A DNA stretch of 64,000 nt from Ga0077555 sp963761475 (GTDB lineage: Bacteria > Pseudomonadota > Alphaproteobacteria > Rhizobiales > Hyphomicrobiaceae). The position numbers were made by a program, and so were the translations under genes. Positions 55,157 to 63,829 of the stretch are shown in pieces. Every line of letters starts with the position of its first letter. Positions within the stretch are counted from its first letter, which is position 1. The notes under the pieces were generated by a model. The model saw only the letters and a list, made by a program, of their open reading frames with translations. It did not search any database and was not told the DNA's origin. The stretch spans positions 62,001 through 126,000 of the forward strand of contig CAVXGT010000013.1 in assembly GCA_963761475.1 (NCBI GenBank). Direction: 5' to 3'.

Positions 55157-56293
55157 CTATTCGATCCTTCGTGTTCCTGCGACGCGCAGTCCGTAACCGT
55201 CCAGGCCGATGTAGCGGGATTGCGGTTGATTTGTCAGCAGTACCATCTCGCTGACGCCGAGGTCGCGCAGTATCTGGGCGCCGATGCCGATCTCGACCAG
55301 GCGCCGTTCCTCGTTGGCGGACTTGCCGCTATGGCGTTGACGCTTCTCGATCCATTCCGTCACGGAGTGGGGTCGCAAATCGCGGATCAAGACCACAACG
55401 CCGCGCCCTTCGCGTGAGATCAGCTCCATGCTCTTCTGGACCGAGCCGCGAGCGCCGCCGCCGCCGATTCCCAAGAGGTCAGCGGCAAAGCTTACGGCGT
55501 GGACCCGGACCAGAATCGGGCCTGGTTCGCTCAGGTCACCCTTGACGATCGCCAGGTGCTCGACGGGATCGACGGTCGTCACGTAGGTGTGCAGATCGAA
55601 GCTGCCGCCAAAGGCGCTCTCGACTTTGATCGACTGGGTGCGATTGACGATCCGGTCATGGCGCAGGCGGTAGGCGATCAGGTCCTCGATGGTGCCGATC
55701 TTCAAGCCGTGGCGTTGTGCGAACGGCACGAGGTCGGGCATACGCGCCATGGTGCCGTCGTCATTCATGATCTCGCAGATGACGCCGGCAGGATTCAGGC
55801 CAGCCATGCGGGCGAGATCGACCGACGCTTCAGTGTGGCCGGCGCGGACCAGCACGCCGCCAGTCCTTGCTACGAGGGGAAAGACGTGACCGGGCGACAC
55901 GATGTCGTTGGCGCCTTTGGTCTGGTCGAGGGCCGTGGCAATCGTAAGGGCCCGATCGGCCGCGGAGATGCCCGTGTCGATGCCGTCACGGGCCTCGATC
56001 GAGACCGTGAAGGCCGTGCGGTTTCGGGCTTCGTTCTTGCGCGTCATCAACTCGAGATTGAGCTCGGCCGCACGCGTTTCCGTGATCGACAAGCAAATCA
56101 GCCCCCGGCCGAAGCGGGCCATGAAGTTGATTGCTTCGGGCGTCGCCATCTGACCGGCAATGACCAGATCACCCTCATTCTCGCGGTCCTCCGCGTCGAC
56201 AAGTATGATCATGCGGCCGTTGCGGAAGTCCTCCAGGACATCGGCAATCGGCGAGATGAAGCCCTTGCCCTCGGCATACTCCACTCTCTGCAT
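55157..56293 (-). CDS. ribB: RibB (DHBP synthase) fused to a degenerate RibA-like domain
   Basis: A 378-residue protein. Residues ~1-205 are 3,4-dihydroxy-2-butanone 4-phosphate synthase with DAEDRENEGDLV, RAGHTEASVDLARMAG and EIMNDDGTMAR. The remaining ~170 residues align in shape with GTP cyclohydrolase II but lack its catalytic features. The zinc cysteine region reads VRVHAVSFAADLLGIGGGG, with no Cys, and the catalytic EGRG-type segment reads VVLIRDLRPHSV. So the second half probably does not hydrolyse GTP, as in the RibBX-like proteins of alphaproteobacteria. A separate ribA would be needed elsewhere. The start at 56293 has GGGAAGG upstream. Confidence 0.92.
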   Translation of the reverse strand: MQRVEYAEGKGFISPIADVLEDFRNGRMIILVDAEDRENEGDLVIAGQMATPEAINFMARFGRGLICLSITETRAAELNLELMTRKNEARNRTAFTVSIEARDGIDTGISAADRALTIATALDQTKGANDIVSPGHVFPLVARTGGVLVRAGHTEASVDLARMAGLNPAGVICEIMNDDGTMARMPDLVPFAQRHGLKIGTIEDLIAYRLRHDRIVNRTQSIKVESAFGGSFDLHTYVTTVDPVEHLAIVKGDLSEPGPILVRVHAVSFAADLLGIGGGGARGSVQKSMELISREGRGVVVLIRDLRPHSVTEWIEKRQRHSGKSANEERRLVEIGIGAQILRDLGVSEMVLLTNQPQSRYIGLDGYGLRVAGTRRIE

Positions 56294-56315
56294 TTGGCGC
56301 CTTCCCTGGTCCTGT

Positions 56316-56915
56316 TCAGCCGCGGGTTTCGAGCAGGCGCGCCACATAGCGGGCCAGCGGATCGATTTCCAAGTTAATCTGGTCGCCAACCTTTTTCGTG
56401 CCCCAGGTGGTGACCGACATCGTATGTGGGATCAAATTAATGCCGAACCGGTTGCCTTCGACTTCATTGACCGTAAGCGATGTCCCGTCCAAGGCGACGG
56501 AGCCTTTCGAGGCTATGAAGCGGGCAAGATCGGCGGGACACTCGAAAACCAGGCGCCGGGAGTCGCCATCCGGGCTGAGATCGGCAAGTGTCGCCACGCC
56601 ATCGACGTGGCCGGAAACGATATGGCCGCCAAGCTCGTCGCCGGCCTTCAGCGATCGCTCGAGATTCACCCGGGTGCCCGTGCCCCAGCCACCGAGTGTG
56701 GTGCGCGACAGTGTTTCATTGGACACGTCCAGCGTGTAAACGCTCCCCTCGCCATCGCTCCGGACGCTCGTTGCCGTCAGGCAGCACCCGTCATGGGCGA
56801 TCGAGGCACCGAGCGCTATGGTGTCGGCAGCATAGGCCGACCGAATGGTGAATACGCCACCCTGGCGACCGATCACCTCGCCCACATCCGTGATGATGCC
56901 GGTGAACACGGCCAA
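56316..56915 (-). CDS. ribE: Riboflavin synthase, alpha subunit
   Basis: Final riboflavin-forming enzyme, 199 residues. It contains two lumazine-binding repeats: MFTGIITDVGEV-like start (MAVFTGIITDVGEV), IAHDGCCLTATSV, then GGHIVSGHVDGVA and VALDGTSLTVNEVEGN. Each supplies a lumazine-binding site in the homotrimer. It sits 22 bp before ribBA, with ribD 70 bp on its other side. The gene is intact. Confidence 0.95.
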   Translation of the reverse strand: MAVFTGIITDVGEVIGRQGGVFTIRSAYAADTIALGASIAHDGCCLTATSVRSDGEGSVYTLDVSNETLSRTTLGGWGTGTRVNLERSLKAGDELGGHIVSGHVDGVATLADLSPDGDSRRLVFECPADLARFIASKGSVALDGTSLTVNEVEGNRFGINLIPHTMSVTTWGTKKVGDQINLEIDPLARYVARLLETRG

Positions 56916-56985
56916 ATCTCCTCGTCATGTGCCTGCGTAGCGCCGCCGGGCCATAGGTCAGCCGCTTTGCCCGGTGCGGGCCTTT

Positions 56986-58578
56986 TCATTGCTCGCCAGC
57001 TTGGCTGGTCAAGAATCCGGCATGGTCTACAATCTTGCCGCGCCCGCCCTCTTCTAGCAAGGCACGCTTATCGTCGGGGAGCGGCGCGCTCTTCCAAACG
57101 CCCTTGTCGCCGAGGACATGCACGTAAACCGTGTCGGCGGCAACGATCACGTCAGGGCTACCTGCTATACGCATCTCGAAGCGCATATCAAAGGACGTGC
57201 GACCAAACCGCGAGACCCATGTGCTGATTTCGAGAATATCGTTAAAGCGTGCAGGTGCGAACCATTCGATGACCTGCTTCTTGAGTTGGATCTCGAATTT
57301 GCCGTCGAAGGGATCGTGTCCACGCACCGCTGCCATCAGGAACTGAGTGACGGCGAGATCGACGTAGTCGCCATAACGGGCGTTGAAGACGACGTGCTGG
57401 CTGTCGCAATCCTGGTAGCGGACGCGGACATAGTGGCGGAACGGGTGGGTCATGGCGACTCTGCGGCGATAGACGAACAAACGGTCGGTACCAAGCGCAC
57501 GGGTGCGGCTTGGGACCGGGTGCAGATTGAAGTGGGCAAAGTAGGCGTCACGATCGCCGGTCACAACTGGTAGGGTTTCACCGGCAGCCGCACTGGCGGC
57601 CATGATGACACACGCCTCGTCGACAAGGCCTGACGCCAGGAAGCCGTGCCAGACGGTGGGCCCTCCTTCGACCAGCAGCCTCGTGAGGCCATTCGATGCC
57701 AGCATCGCCAGCAGGCCTTCCATGTCGAGGCCGCCGCCGTCGAATGCGGCGGCATCCAGCACCATGGCGCCACCGTGGGCAAGGTCGGTCCATTCTGCTG
57801 CGGCATCCGTTGCAGCAGCGACCCACACGCGCGGCCGGTTCATGCCTTGACGGTAGACCTTGGCCGTCGGTGGGGTGCGCAACCGCGTGTCTAGCACGAT
57901 GCGATCGGGGGAGCGATGGGTCAGGCCCGGCAGTCGGCAGGTCAACTCCGGATCATCCGCGATCACTGTGCCGGAACCGACGAGGATGGCATCGGCACGC
58001 GCGCGGAGCAGGTGGGCGTAGGCCCGCGCTTCCGGGCCCGTCACCCAGACCGGAGCGCCATCACCGGATGCCACCCGGCCGCTGGCATCAAGGGCCATCT
58101 TGAGCTGCACAAAGGGCCGCTCCTCGGTTTGGCGCTTGATGTGACCCAGCGTGACCCAGCGCGCCTCCTCAGCGAGATAGCCGACGTCGACCTCGATGCC
58201 GGCAGCGCGCAGTTGGGCGAAGCCGCGGCCGGAGACGATCGGGTTGGGGTCGGGTATGGCGCAAACAACACGGCTCAAGCCTGCCGCTACCAGCGAATCG
58301 GCGCAGGTCGGCGCGCGACCGGTATGAGCACAGGGCTCGAGCGTCACGTACATAGTCTTTCCGCGCGCGCGCTCGCCGGCCCGGCGGAGAGCCTCCTTCT
58401 CGGCGTGCGGCCGGCCCCCCGGCTGCGTCCACCCCCGGGAGATGACCTCGCCCGTCGCCTCGTCGACAATAACGGCACCGACGGACGGGTTTGGTGCCGT
58501 CGTACCCAGTCCACGCCGTGCCATACGTACGGCGATCGCCATCATGGCACCGTCGAAGCGCGCTGTTTTCTGGTTCAT
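56986..58578 (-). CDS. ribD: RibD fused in frame to a hotdog-fold thioesterase
   Basis: The N-terminal ~375 residues are bifunctional RibD. The deaminase domain has APNPSVGAVIV, HAEKEAL and the PCxxxGRxPxC zinc signature LEPCAHTGRAPTCAD. The reductase domain has FVQLKMALDASGRV, LLVEGGPTVWHG and FVYRRR at the end. Then, without a stop, comes a ~150-residue 4HBT/YbgC-like thioesterase starting MTHPFRHYVRVRYQDCDSQH, including the catalytic-type Asp in YQDCDSQH and NARYGDYVDL. In frame the fusion is continuous through GCCATGACC. A one-base shift upstream would instead give TGA overlapping that ATG, so separate ATGA-overlapping genes with a base error are possible. Start at 58578 is not supported by a clear Shine-Dalgarno. 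Confidence 0.88.
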   Translation of the reverse strand: MNQKTARFDGAMMAIAVRMARRGLGTTAPNPSVGAVIVDEATGEVISRGWTQPGGRPHAEKEALRRAGERARGKTMYVTLEPCAHTGRAPTCADSLVAAGLSRVVCAIPDPNPIVSGRGFAQLRAAGIEVDVGYLAEEARWVTLGHIKRQTEERPFVQLKMALDASGRVASGDGAPVWVTGPEARAYAHLLRARADAILVGSGTVIADDPELTCRLPGLTHRSPDRIVLDTRLRTPPTAKVYRQGMNRPRVWVAAATDAAAEWTDLAHGGAMVLDAAAFDGGGLDMEGLLAMLASNGLTRLLVEGGPTVWHGFLASGLVDEACVIMAASAAAGETLPVVTGDRDAYFAHFNLHPVPSRTRALGTDRLFVYRRRVAMTHPFRHYVRVRYQDCDSQHVVFNARYGDYVDLAVTQFLMAAVRGHDPFDGKFEIQLKKQVIEWFAPARFNDILEISTWVSRFGRTSFDMRFEMRIAGSPDVIVAADTVYVHVLGDKGVWKSAPLPDDKRALLEEGGRGKIVDHAGFLTSQAGEQ

Positions 58579-58730
58579 GGCGGGCAGACCACTCGGCACG
58601 ACGATGCGTGGGGTGGCGACCGGCACGGCTGCGCCGCACGCGCCGATGCGCCCCTGCCTGCCGCATTGGCGGCGGCTGTCCCGGCGTCCATCCAGGGTAT
58701 GTGGGCTGGCGGAGGTATAACCGTGGCTCC

Positions 58731-59246
58731 CTAGTGTTTGTGGCTCTCGGTTGTCTTGGCGTTCTCGTCGCGTAGGGCGCGCGGGGCCAGGACAGGGGCG
58801 CTTGCAATCTCGCGCAGAACCTCTTGAAAGTCGGCAGCATCGCGGAAATCGCGGTAAACGGAGGCAAAGCGGACGTAGGCCACGGCATCGAGCCCTCGCA
58901 GCGCGTCCATGACGAAGCCGCCGATGGCGGTTGAGGGAATTTCGCTCTCGCCGAGACTTTCGAGTTGGCGGACGATGCCGGAAATCAGGCGCTCGACGCC
59001 TTCCTCGTCAACTGGGCGCTTGCGGAGTGCGACCGCTATCGATCGGGCAAGCTTGTCGCGATCGAAGGGGACGCGCCGACCGGAGCGCTTGATAATGATG
59101 AGCTCTCTCAGTTGCACGCGCTCGAACGTGGTAAATCGGCCATCGCAGTCCGGGCAAACGCGGCGTCGGCGGATCGCCGCGCTTTCCTCGGTCGGACGGC
59201 TGTCCTTGACCTGCGTGTTCTCGCCCGAGCAATAAGGGCAGCGCAT
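58731..59246 (-). CDS. nrdR: Transcriptional repressor NrdR
   Basis: ATP/dATP-cone regulator of ribonucleotide reductase genes, 171 residues. The N-terminal zinc ribbon has MRCPYCSGENTQV and VCPDCDGRFTTFERV, so all four cysteines are present. The ATP cone follows (IIKRSGRRVPFDRDKLARSI), ending VYRDFRDAADF. The position between glyA and ribD is the usual rhizobial one. Confidence 0.96.
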   Translation of the reverse strand: MRCPYCSGENTQVKDSRPTEESAAIRRRRVCPDCDGRFTTFERVQLRELIIIKRSGRRVPFDRDKLARSIAVALRKRPVDEEGVERLISGIVRQLESLGESEIPSTAIGGFVMDALRGLDAVAYVRFASVYRDFRDAADFQEVLREIASAPVLAPRALRDENAKTTESHKH

Positions 59247-59314
59247 CCGGCAGCACTCCGTCGTTAGATCGCCGACTCCCACCAGTCGGTATCACGTCCT
59301 TGGCAAGGATTGGG

Positions 59315-60619
59315 TCAGCCGTAAATCGGAAACCGCCGGCAGAGCGCCGTTGCCTGCTCCTTGACCCGCATTTCCGCTTGCGCGTCGCCTGCCTCGCCAT
59401 TGCGGGCCAGGCCGTCGAGAACTTCGACGATCATGCGGCCGACACTGCGGAACTCGTCGACGCCGAAACCGCGGGTGGTGCCGGCTGGCGTGCCGAGCCT
59501 GATGCCGCTGGTGACGAACGGCGATCGGGGATCGAAGGGTACGCCGTTCTTGTTGCAAGTGATGTGGGCGCGGCCCAACCCCGCTTCGGCGGCCTTACCG
59601 GTGACATCCTTGGCTTTTCGCAAGTCGACCAGCATCAGATGGTTGTCGGTTCCGCCCGCGACAATATCATAACCGCCGGCCTGGATGGTCTCGGCCAGGG
59701 CCCGGGCATTGGCGACAATGGCTGCCGCGTAGTCTTTGAACTCTGGCCGCAACGCTTCACCGAAGGCCACCGCCTTGGCAGCGATGATGTGCATGAGCGG
59801 CCCGCCCTGAAGTCCTGGAAAGACCGCCGAATTGATCTTTTTGGCGATGGCTTCGTCATTGCTCAGGATGAGGCCGCCGCGGGGCCCGCGCAGGGATTTG
59901 TGCGTGGTCGATGTCACGACGTGGGCGTGCGGCACCGGTGACGGATGGGCGCCCCCGGCCACGAGGCCGGCAATGTGGGCCATGTCCACCATCAGGTAGG
60001 CGCCGACCTCGTCTGCGATCTCGCGGAAGCGCTTCCAGTCCCAAAGCCTAGAATACGCCGTGCCGCCCGCTATGATCAACTTCGGGCGGGCCTCGCGTGC
60101 CAGGCGCGCGACCTCGTCCATGTCGATCTTCTGGTCGTCGGCCCGGACGCCATATGGCACGACTTTGAACCACTTGCCGCTCATGTTGACCGGAGAGCCG
60201 TGGGTCAGATGGCCACCGGCGTTGAGGTTCAACCCCATGAAGGTGTCGCCCGGCTGTAGCAGCGCCAGGAACACAGCCTGGTTCATCTGGCTGCCGGAGG
60301 ATGGCTGGACGTTGGCAAATGCCGCTCCGAACAGCTTCTTCGCCCGTTCGATGGCCAGAGTTTCGGCCTCGTCGACGAATTGGCAACCACCGTAGTAGCG
60401 TTTGCCGGGATAGCCTTCAGCGTACTTGTTGGTCATGACGGAGCCGGCAGCCTCGAGCACGGCGCGCGAGACGATGTTCTCCGATGCGATCAACTCGATC
60501 TCGTGGCGCTGGCGGTCCAGCTCTCGCTCGATCGTGGCATTGAGCTCGGGGTCGGCATCAGCCAGCGTATCGATGAAAAAACTCCGGGCTGCCTTCGAGT
60601 TGTATGGGGCTGCGGTCAT
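59315..60619 (-). CDS. glyA: Serine hydroxymethyltransferase
   Basis: PLP enzyme interconverting serine and glycine with tetrahydrofolate; 434 residues. The family start (SFFIDTLADADPELNATIE), QVFLALLQPGDTFMGL, the PLP lysine in VTSTTHKSLRGPRGG and the C-terminal GVDEFRSVGRMI region are intact. ATG at 60619 begins MTAAPYNSKAAR. First gene of the minus-strand run glyA-nrdR-ribD-ribE-ribBA-ribH-nusB. Confidence 0.97.
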   Translation of the reverse strand: MTAAPYNSKAARSFFIDTLADADPELNATIERELDRQRHEIELIASENIVSRAVLEAAGSVMTNKYAEGYPGKRYYGGCQFVDEAETLAIERAKKLFGAAFANVQPSSGSQMNQAVFLALLQPGDTFMGLNLNAGGHLTHGSPVNMSGKWFKVVPYGVRADDQKIDMDEVARLAREARPKLIIAGGTAYSRLWDWKRFREIADEVGAYLMVDMAHIAGLVAGGAHPSPVPHAHVVTSTTHKSLRGPRGGLILSNDEAIAKKINSAVFPGLQGGPLMHIIAAKAVAFGEALRPEFKDYAAAIVANARALAETIQAGGYDIVAGGTDNHLMLVDLRKAKDVTGKAAEAGLGRAHITCNKNGVPFDPRSPFVTSGIRLGTPAGTTRGFGVDEFRSVGRMIVEVLDGLARNGEAGDAQAEMRVKEQATALCRRFPIYG

Positions 60620-60760
60620 GGTCGTCCTATTCCTGCCTGGGCCGGTTGCCGGGGGGCTTACCATGTCCTTCTGCTGGCCAACAAGCGCTCATGGCAGGGA
60701 GGCATCGTCCGGGTGCGCGGCATTGACCAGCGCGCAGCGGCGTGGCACGTGCTTTGGAGT

Positions 60761-61492
60761 ATGAGGCGCATCCTTCCCCCATCGCCTGGCCAAGTCGACC
60801 GCGTCGCGACGTTGGAATTGCGCGTCAGCCGTGAACCCTGGGAGCTTGTTTGCCATCGCCGGGAGCTTATTTCGGCGCACTGGGCACGCCGCCTTGCGGC
60901 CAATCCGTCGTTTTTCGATGGCGAAGTCCTGGTGCTGCGGGCGTTGCAGCGCGTGGCCGGTGGTTTTGAGGGCCAGATGAGCCTGGAACGGTTCTCCTCG
61001 TTCCTATACTGGCGAGATCATGCGGACGCCGACACAGCGATCTGGGATGGGTTCGTTACTGCAGTCGTGCGGTCGCGGGAAGGGCATATCGTGATCGCAG
61101 AGCACGCCGGCGATACGCTCAACAGTGGCCTGATGGGATTGCCGGGTGGGTTTCTCGATGCCCAGGATGTGCGCGCTGGCGGGGTAATTGACGTGGTGGC
61201 GGCGGCGCGACGCGAATTTGCCGAGGAAACCGGCTTCGATCCGCGGCGACTGCAGACGCGGCCGGGCTACCTCGTTGTCCAACACGATCGCGCTTGCGCG
61301 CTGGCTGTCGAGTTCGCCACGGATCTACCAGCATCCGACCTTATTGATGCACTGTCTGGCGGCCTTGAGGGCAGCGCGCAGGGCGAGCTCATACGGGTTC
61401 AGGTTGTGACGCCCAAGAGCGATCTTGGCGCGCTTGTTATGGCGCAGCATGGCAGGTTGCTCCTCAGCCATATACTGGCTCAGGACGGCTGA
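60761..61492 (+). CDS. Nudix-family hydrolase
   Basis: A 243-residue protein. The Nudix signature is unusual: GLPGGFLDAQ followed by an extra stretch, then AAARREFAEETGF. The REFAEE core with its metal-binding glutamates is intact, but the spacing to the first glycine is longer than the canonical 23-residue box. The N-terminal ~100 residues (LRVSREPWELVCHRRELISA) are unfamiliar. The likely start is ATG at 60761; the frame extends back to 60380 across the glyA 5' end but that part is antisense. The substrate is unknown. Confidence 0.78.
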   Translation: MRRILPPSPGQVDRVATLELRVSREPWELVCHRRELISAHWARRLAANPSFFDGEVLVLRALQRVAGGFEGQMSLERFSSFLYWRDHADADTAIWDGFVTAVVRSREGHIVIAEHAGDTLNSGLMGLPGGFLDAQDVRAGGVIDVVAAARREFAEETGFDPRRLQTRPGYLVVQHDRACALAVEFATDLPASDLIDALSGGLEGSAQGELIRVQVVTPKSDLGALVMAQHGRLLLSHILAQDG

Positions 61493-61668
61493 CGAACATC
61501 CGGCTTGGAAGCGGGCGCGATTTGCGGCATTGTCCGCGCCGTCCGGTACGCTCTGGGTGGCGCGGTGCGCCCGTGCGTTGCCAGCTACGCAATCGCAGTC
61601 AATCGGAGTTTTGCGCGTTGCGGCTCGCCGATACGTGCTGCATCAGACTGCGCTCATGAGGAACCATT

Positions 61669-62574
61669 ATGCGCCTGAGGTATCACACACTGGATGTGTT
61701 CACCGACACTCGTTTCGGTGGCAATCCCCTGGCCGTGGTCAAGGATGCTGATGGCCTCGACAGCAAGACGATGCAAGCCGTGGCACGGGAATTCAACATT
61801 TCGGAGACCGTGTTCGTCATGAAGCCCGCGAACCCTGCGCACTCGGCGCGGGTCAGGATCTTCACGCCGCGGGCCGAGATCCCGTTTGCTGGTCATCCGA
61901 CGATCGGGACGGCCATTCTGCTTGCCAACGACCGTGGCTCAGGTCCGAACGTCTTTCCAACTGCGATCATTGCCCTCGAGGAGGAGATCGGCGTGGTGCG
62001 CGTCGGCGTGCGCATGCGGCCCAACGAGGCGGCGTTTGCCGAGTTCGATGCGCCGAAGTTGCCGGCTGACCTAGGCTCGGTGCCGGCTGTCGAGGACATT
62101 GCGAATGCTGTCGGATTGATGCCGAGCGAGATCGGCTTCGAGAACCACAAATCGTCCTGTTTCAGCGCCGGGCTGCCGTATCACTTCGTGCCGGTGCGCA
62201 GCCTTGCCGCGATCGGGCGTGCGAGGCCTGTCGCGGGGCGCTGGGAGCAGGCTTTCGGTGCCAGCGGGGCTGCCTACCTCTACTGCCGGGAGCGCGTGCA
62301 CCACGCGGCCCACTTCCACGCCCGGATGTTCGATCCCGGCCACGGCATTCCCGAGGATCCCGCTACGGGCTCGGCAGTGGCCGCGTTTGCCGGCGTCATC
62401 GCGCGCTACGACGAGCCGCCGGGCGGAGAGCATCGGTATGCCATCGAGCAGGGCTACGAGATGGGGCGGGAGAGCCTGATCCAGCTTTCCGTCGTCATGA
62501 ACGATTCCAGGCTGCAGGCTGTCCGCATCGGAGGCCGCGCCGTTCGCGTCGCCGACGGTGAGATCGAGATTTGA
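61669..62574 (+). CDS. PhzF-family isomerase
   Basis: A 301-residue diaminopimelate-epimerase-fold protein. Key PhzF features are present: the active-site Glu46 in NISETVFVM, PRAEIPFAGHPTIGTA in the first half, and EDPATGSAVAAFAG in the second. The family is broad and most members are not phenazine enzymes. Isomerase activity is supported; the substrate is not. A hairpin follows. It converges on ilvC. Confidence 0.9.
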   Translation: MRLRYHTLDVFTDTRFGGNPLAVVKDADGLDSKTMQAVAREFNISETVFVMKPANPAHSARVRIFTPRAEIPFAGHPTIGTAILLANDRGSGPNVFPTAIIALEEEIGVVRVGVRMRPNEAAFAEFDAPKLPADLGSVPAVEDIANAVGLMPSEIGFENHKSSCFSAGLPYHFVPVRSLAAIGRARPVAGRWEQAFGASGAAYLYCRERVHHAAHFHARMFDPGHGIPEDPATGSAVAAFAGVIARYDEPPGGEHRYAIEQGYEMGRESLIQLSVVMNDSRLQAVRIGGRAVRVADGEIEI

Positions 62575-62648
62575 GCGCCGCGCCGAATTGTCTGATCTGG
62601 CCCAAACCGCAACGTCGTCTGAGTTGGCATCCGTTTCTCAATAGACTA

Positions 62649-62681
62649 CGGGGCGAACCTTTCGGTCCGCCCCGCTGTTTT
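62649..62681 (+). terminator. Terminator after the PhzF-family gene
   Basis: CGGGGCG-A-ACC and GGT-C-CGCCCCG form an 11-bp stem with one A-C mismatch and a TTTC loop, followed by CTGTTTT. It also sits 20 bp beyond the ilvC stop, so it may serve both converging genes. Confidence 0.8.
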
Positions 62682-62700
62682 GCACGATTTAGGTGCTGCC

Positions 62701-63720
62701 TCAGTTCTTGTCCTTGTCGACCAGGGCGCCTGCCTTGATCCAAGGCATCATCGCACGCAACTTTGCGCCGACTTCCTCGATCGGGTGGGCGTCATTCAAG
62801 CGTCGCGTCGCCTTGAACTTGGGCTGACCGGCCTTGCACTCGCGGATCCATTCGGTGGTGAACTGACCGGTCTGGATGTCGCGCAGCACACGCTTCATCT
62901 CGGCGCGGGTCTCGTCGGTGATGATACGCGGGCCAGATGCGTACTCGCCGAATTCGGCGGTGTTGGAGATCGAGTAGTTCATGTTGGCGATGCCACCCTC
63001 GTAGATGAGGTCGACAATCAGCTTCACCTCGTGCAGACACTCGAAGTAGGCCATCTCGGGAGCATAGCCCGCATCGCAGAGCGTCTCGTAGCCGGCGCGG
63101 ATCAGCTCGACGAGGCCGCCACACAGCACCACCTGCTCGCCAAAGAGGTCGGTTTCGCACTCCTCCTTGAACGTGGTCTCGATGATGCCGGCGCGGCCAC
63201 CGCCGATTGCCGATGCATACGACAAGAAGAGGTCGTGGGCGTTGCCGCTCTTATCCTGGTGGATAGCGATCAGGCAGGGCACGCCGCCGCCGCGGGCGTA
63301 CTCGGAGCGCACGGTGTGGCCAGGACCCTTCGGTGCGACCATGCCGACGTCGAGGTCCTCGCGCGGCTCGATCAGGTTGTAGTGAACGTTGAGACCGTGG
63401 GCGAACAGGATAGCAGCGCCCTGCTTCATATTGCCGACGAGGTGGTCCTTGTAGATGTCGGCCTGCAGCTCGTCAGGGGTGCACATCATCATGACGTCGG
63501 CCCACTTGGCGGCCTCGGACACTTCCATCACTTTGAAGCCGGCGTCCTGCGCCTTCTTCACGCCAGCCGAGTTCTTGCGCAGCGCGATGGCCACGTCCTT
63601 GACGCCGGAATCGCGCATGTTCTGGGCGTGGGCATGGCCCTGGCTACCATAGCCGATCACGACCACTTTCTTGCTCTTGATGAGATTGACGTCGGCATCC
63701 CGATCATAATAGACGCGCAT
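62701..63720 (-). CDS. ilvC: Ketol-acid reductoisomerase, class I
   Basis: NADP-dependent enzyme of branched-chain amino-acid synthesis, 339 residues, the normal class I length. The Rossmann motif is VVIGYGSQGHAHAQNMRD. The Mg-binding motifs are FGEQVVLCGG and CLHEVKLIVDLIYEGG. ATG at 63720 begins MRVYYDRDADVN with GAGGGAG upstream; the extended frame to 63861 is not protein. It diverges in function from nothing nearby; no ilvBN is in the window. Confidence 0.97.
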   Translation of the reverse strand: MRVYYDRDADVNLIKSKKVVVIGYGSQGHAHAQNMRDSGVKDVAIALRKNSAGVKKAQDAGFKVMEVSEAAKWADVMMMCTPDELQADIYKDHLVGNMKQGAAILFAHGLNVHYNLIEPREDLDVGMVAPKGPGHTVRSEYARGGGVPCLIAIHQDKSGNAHDLFLSYASAIGGGRAGIIETTFKEECETDLFGEQVVLCGGLVELIRAGYETLCDAGYAPEMAYFECLHEVKLIVDLIYEGGIANMNYSISNTAEFGEYASGPRIITDETRAEMKRVLRDIQTGQFTTEWIRECKAGQPKFKATRRLNDAHPIEEVGAKLRAMMPWIKAGALVDKDKN

Positions 63721-63829
63721 GGGGGCTCCCTCGGCTGCGGTTGGGGTTTCGGATCTATAATTTGTGAGGCGAACGGGTAACGGCTTGGACCAGCCCCTGC
63801 AAGGGAAATAAGCCATCAGACCCGGTCGG

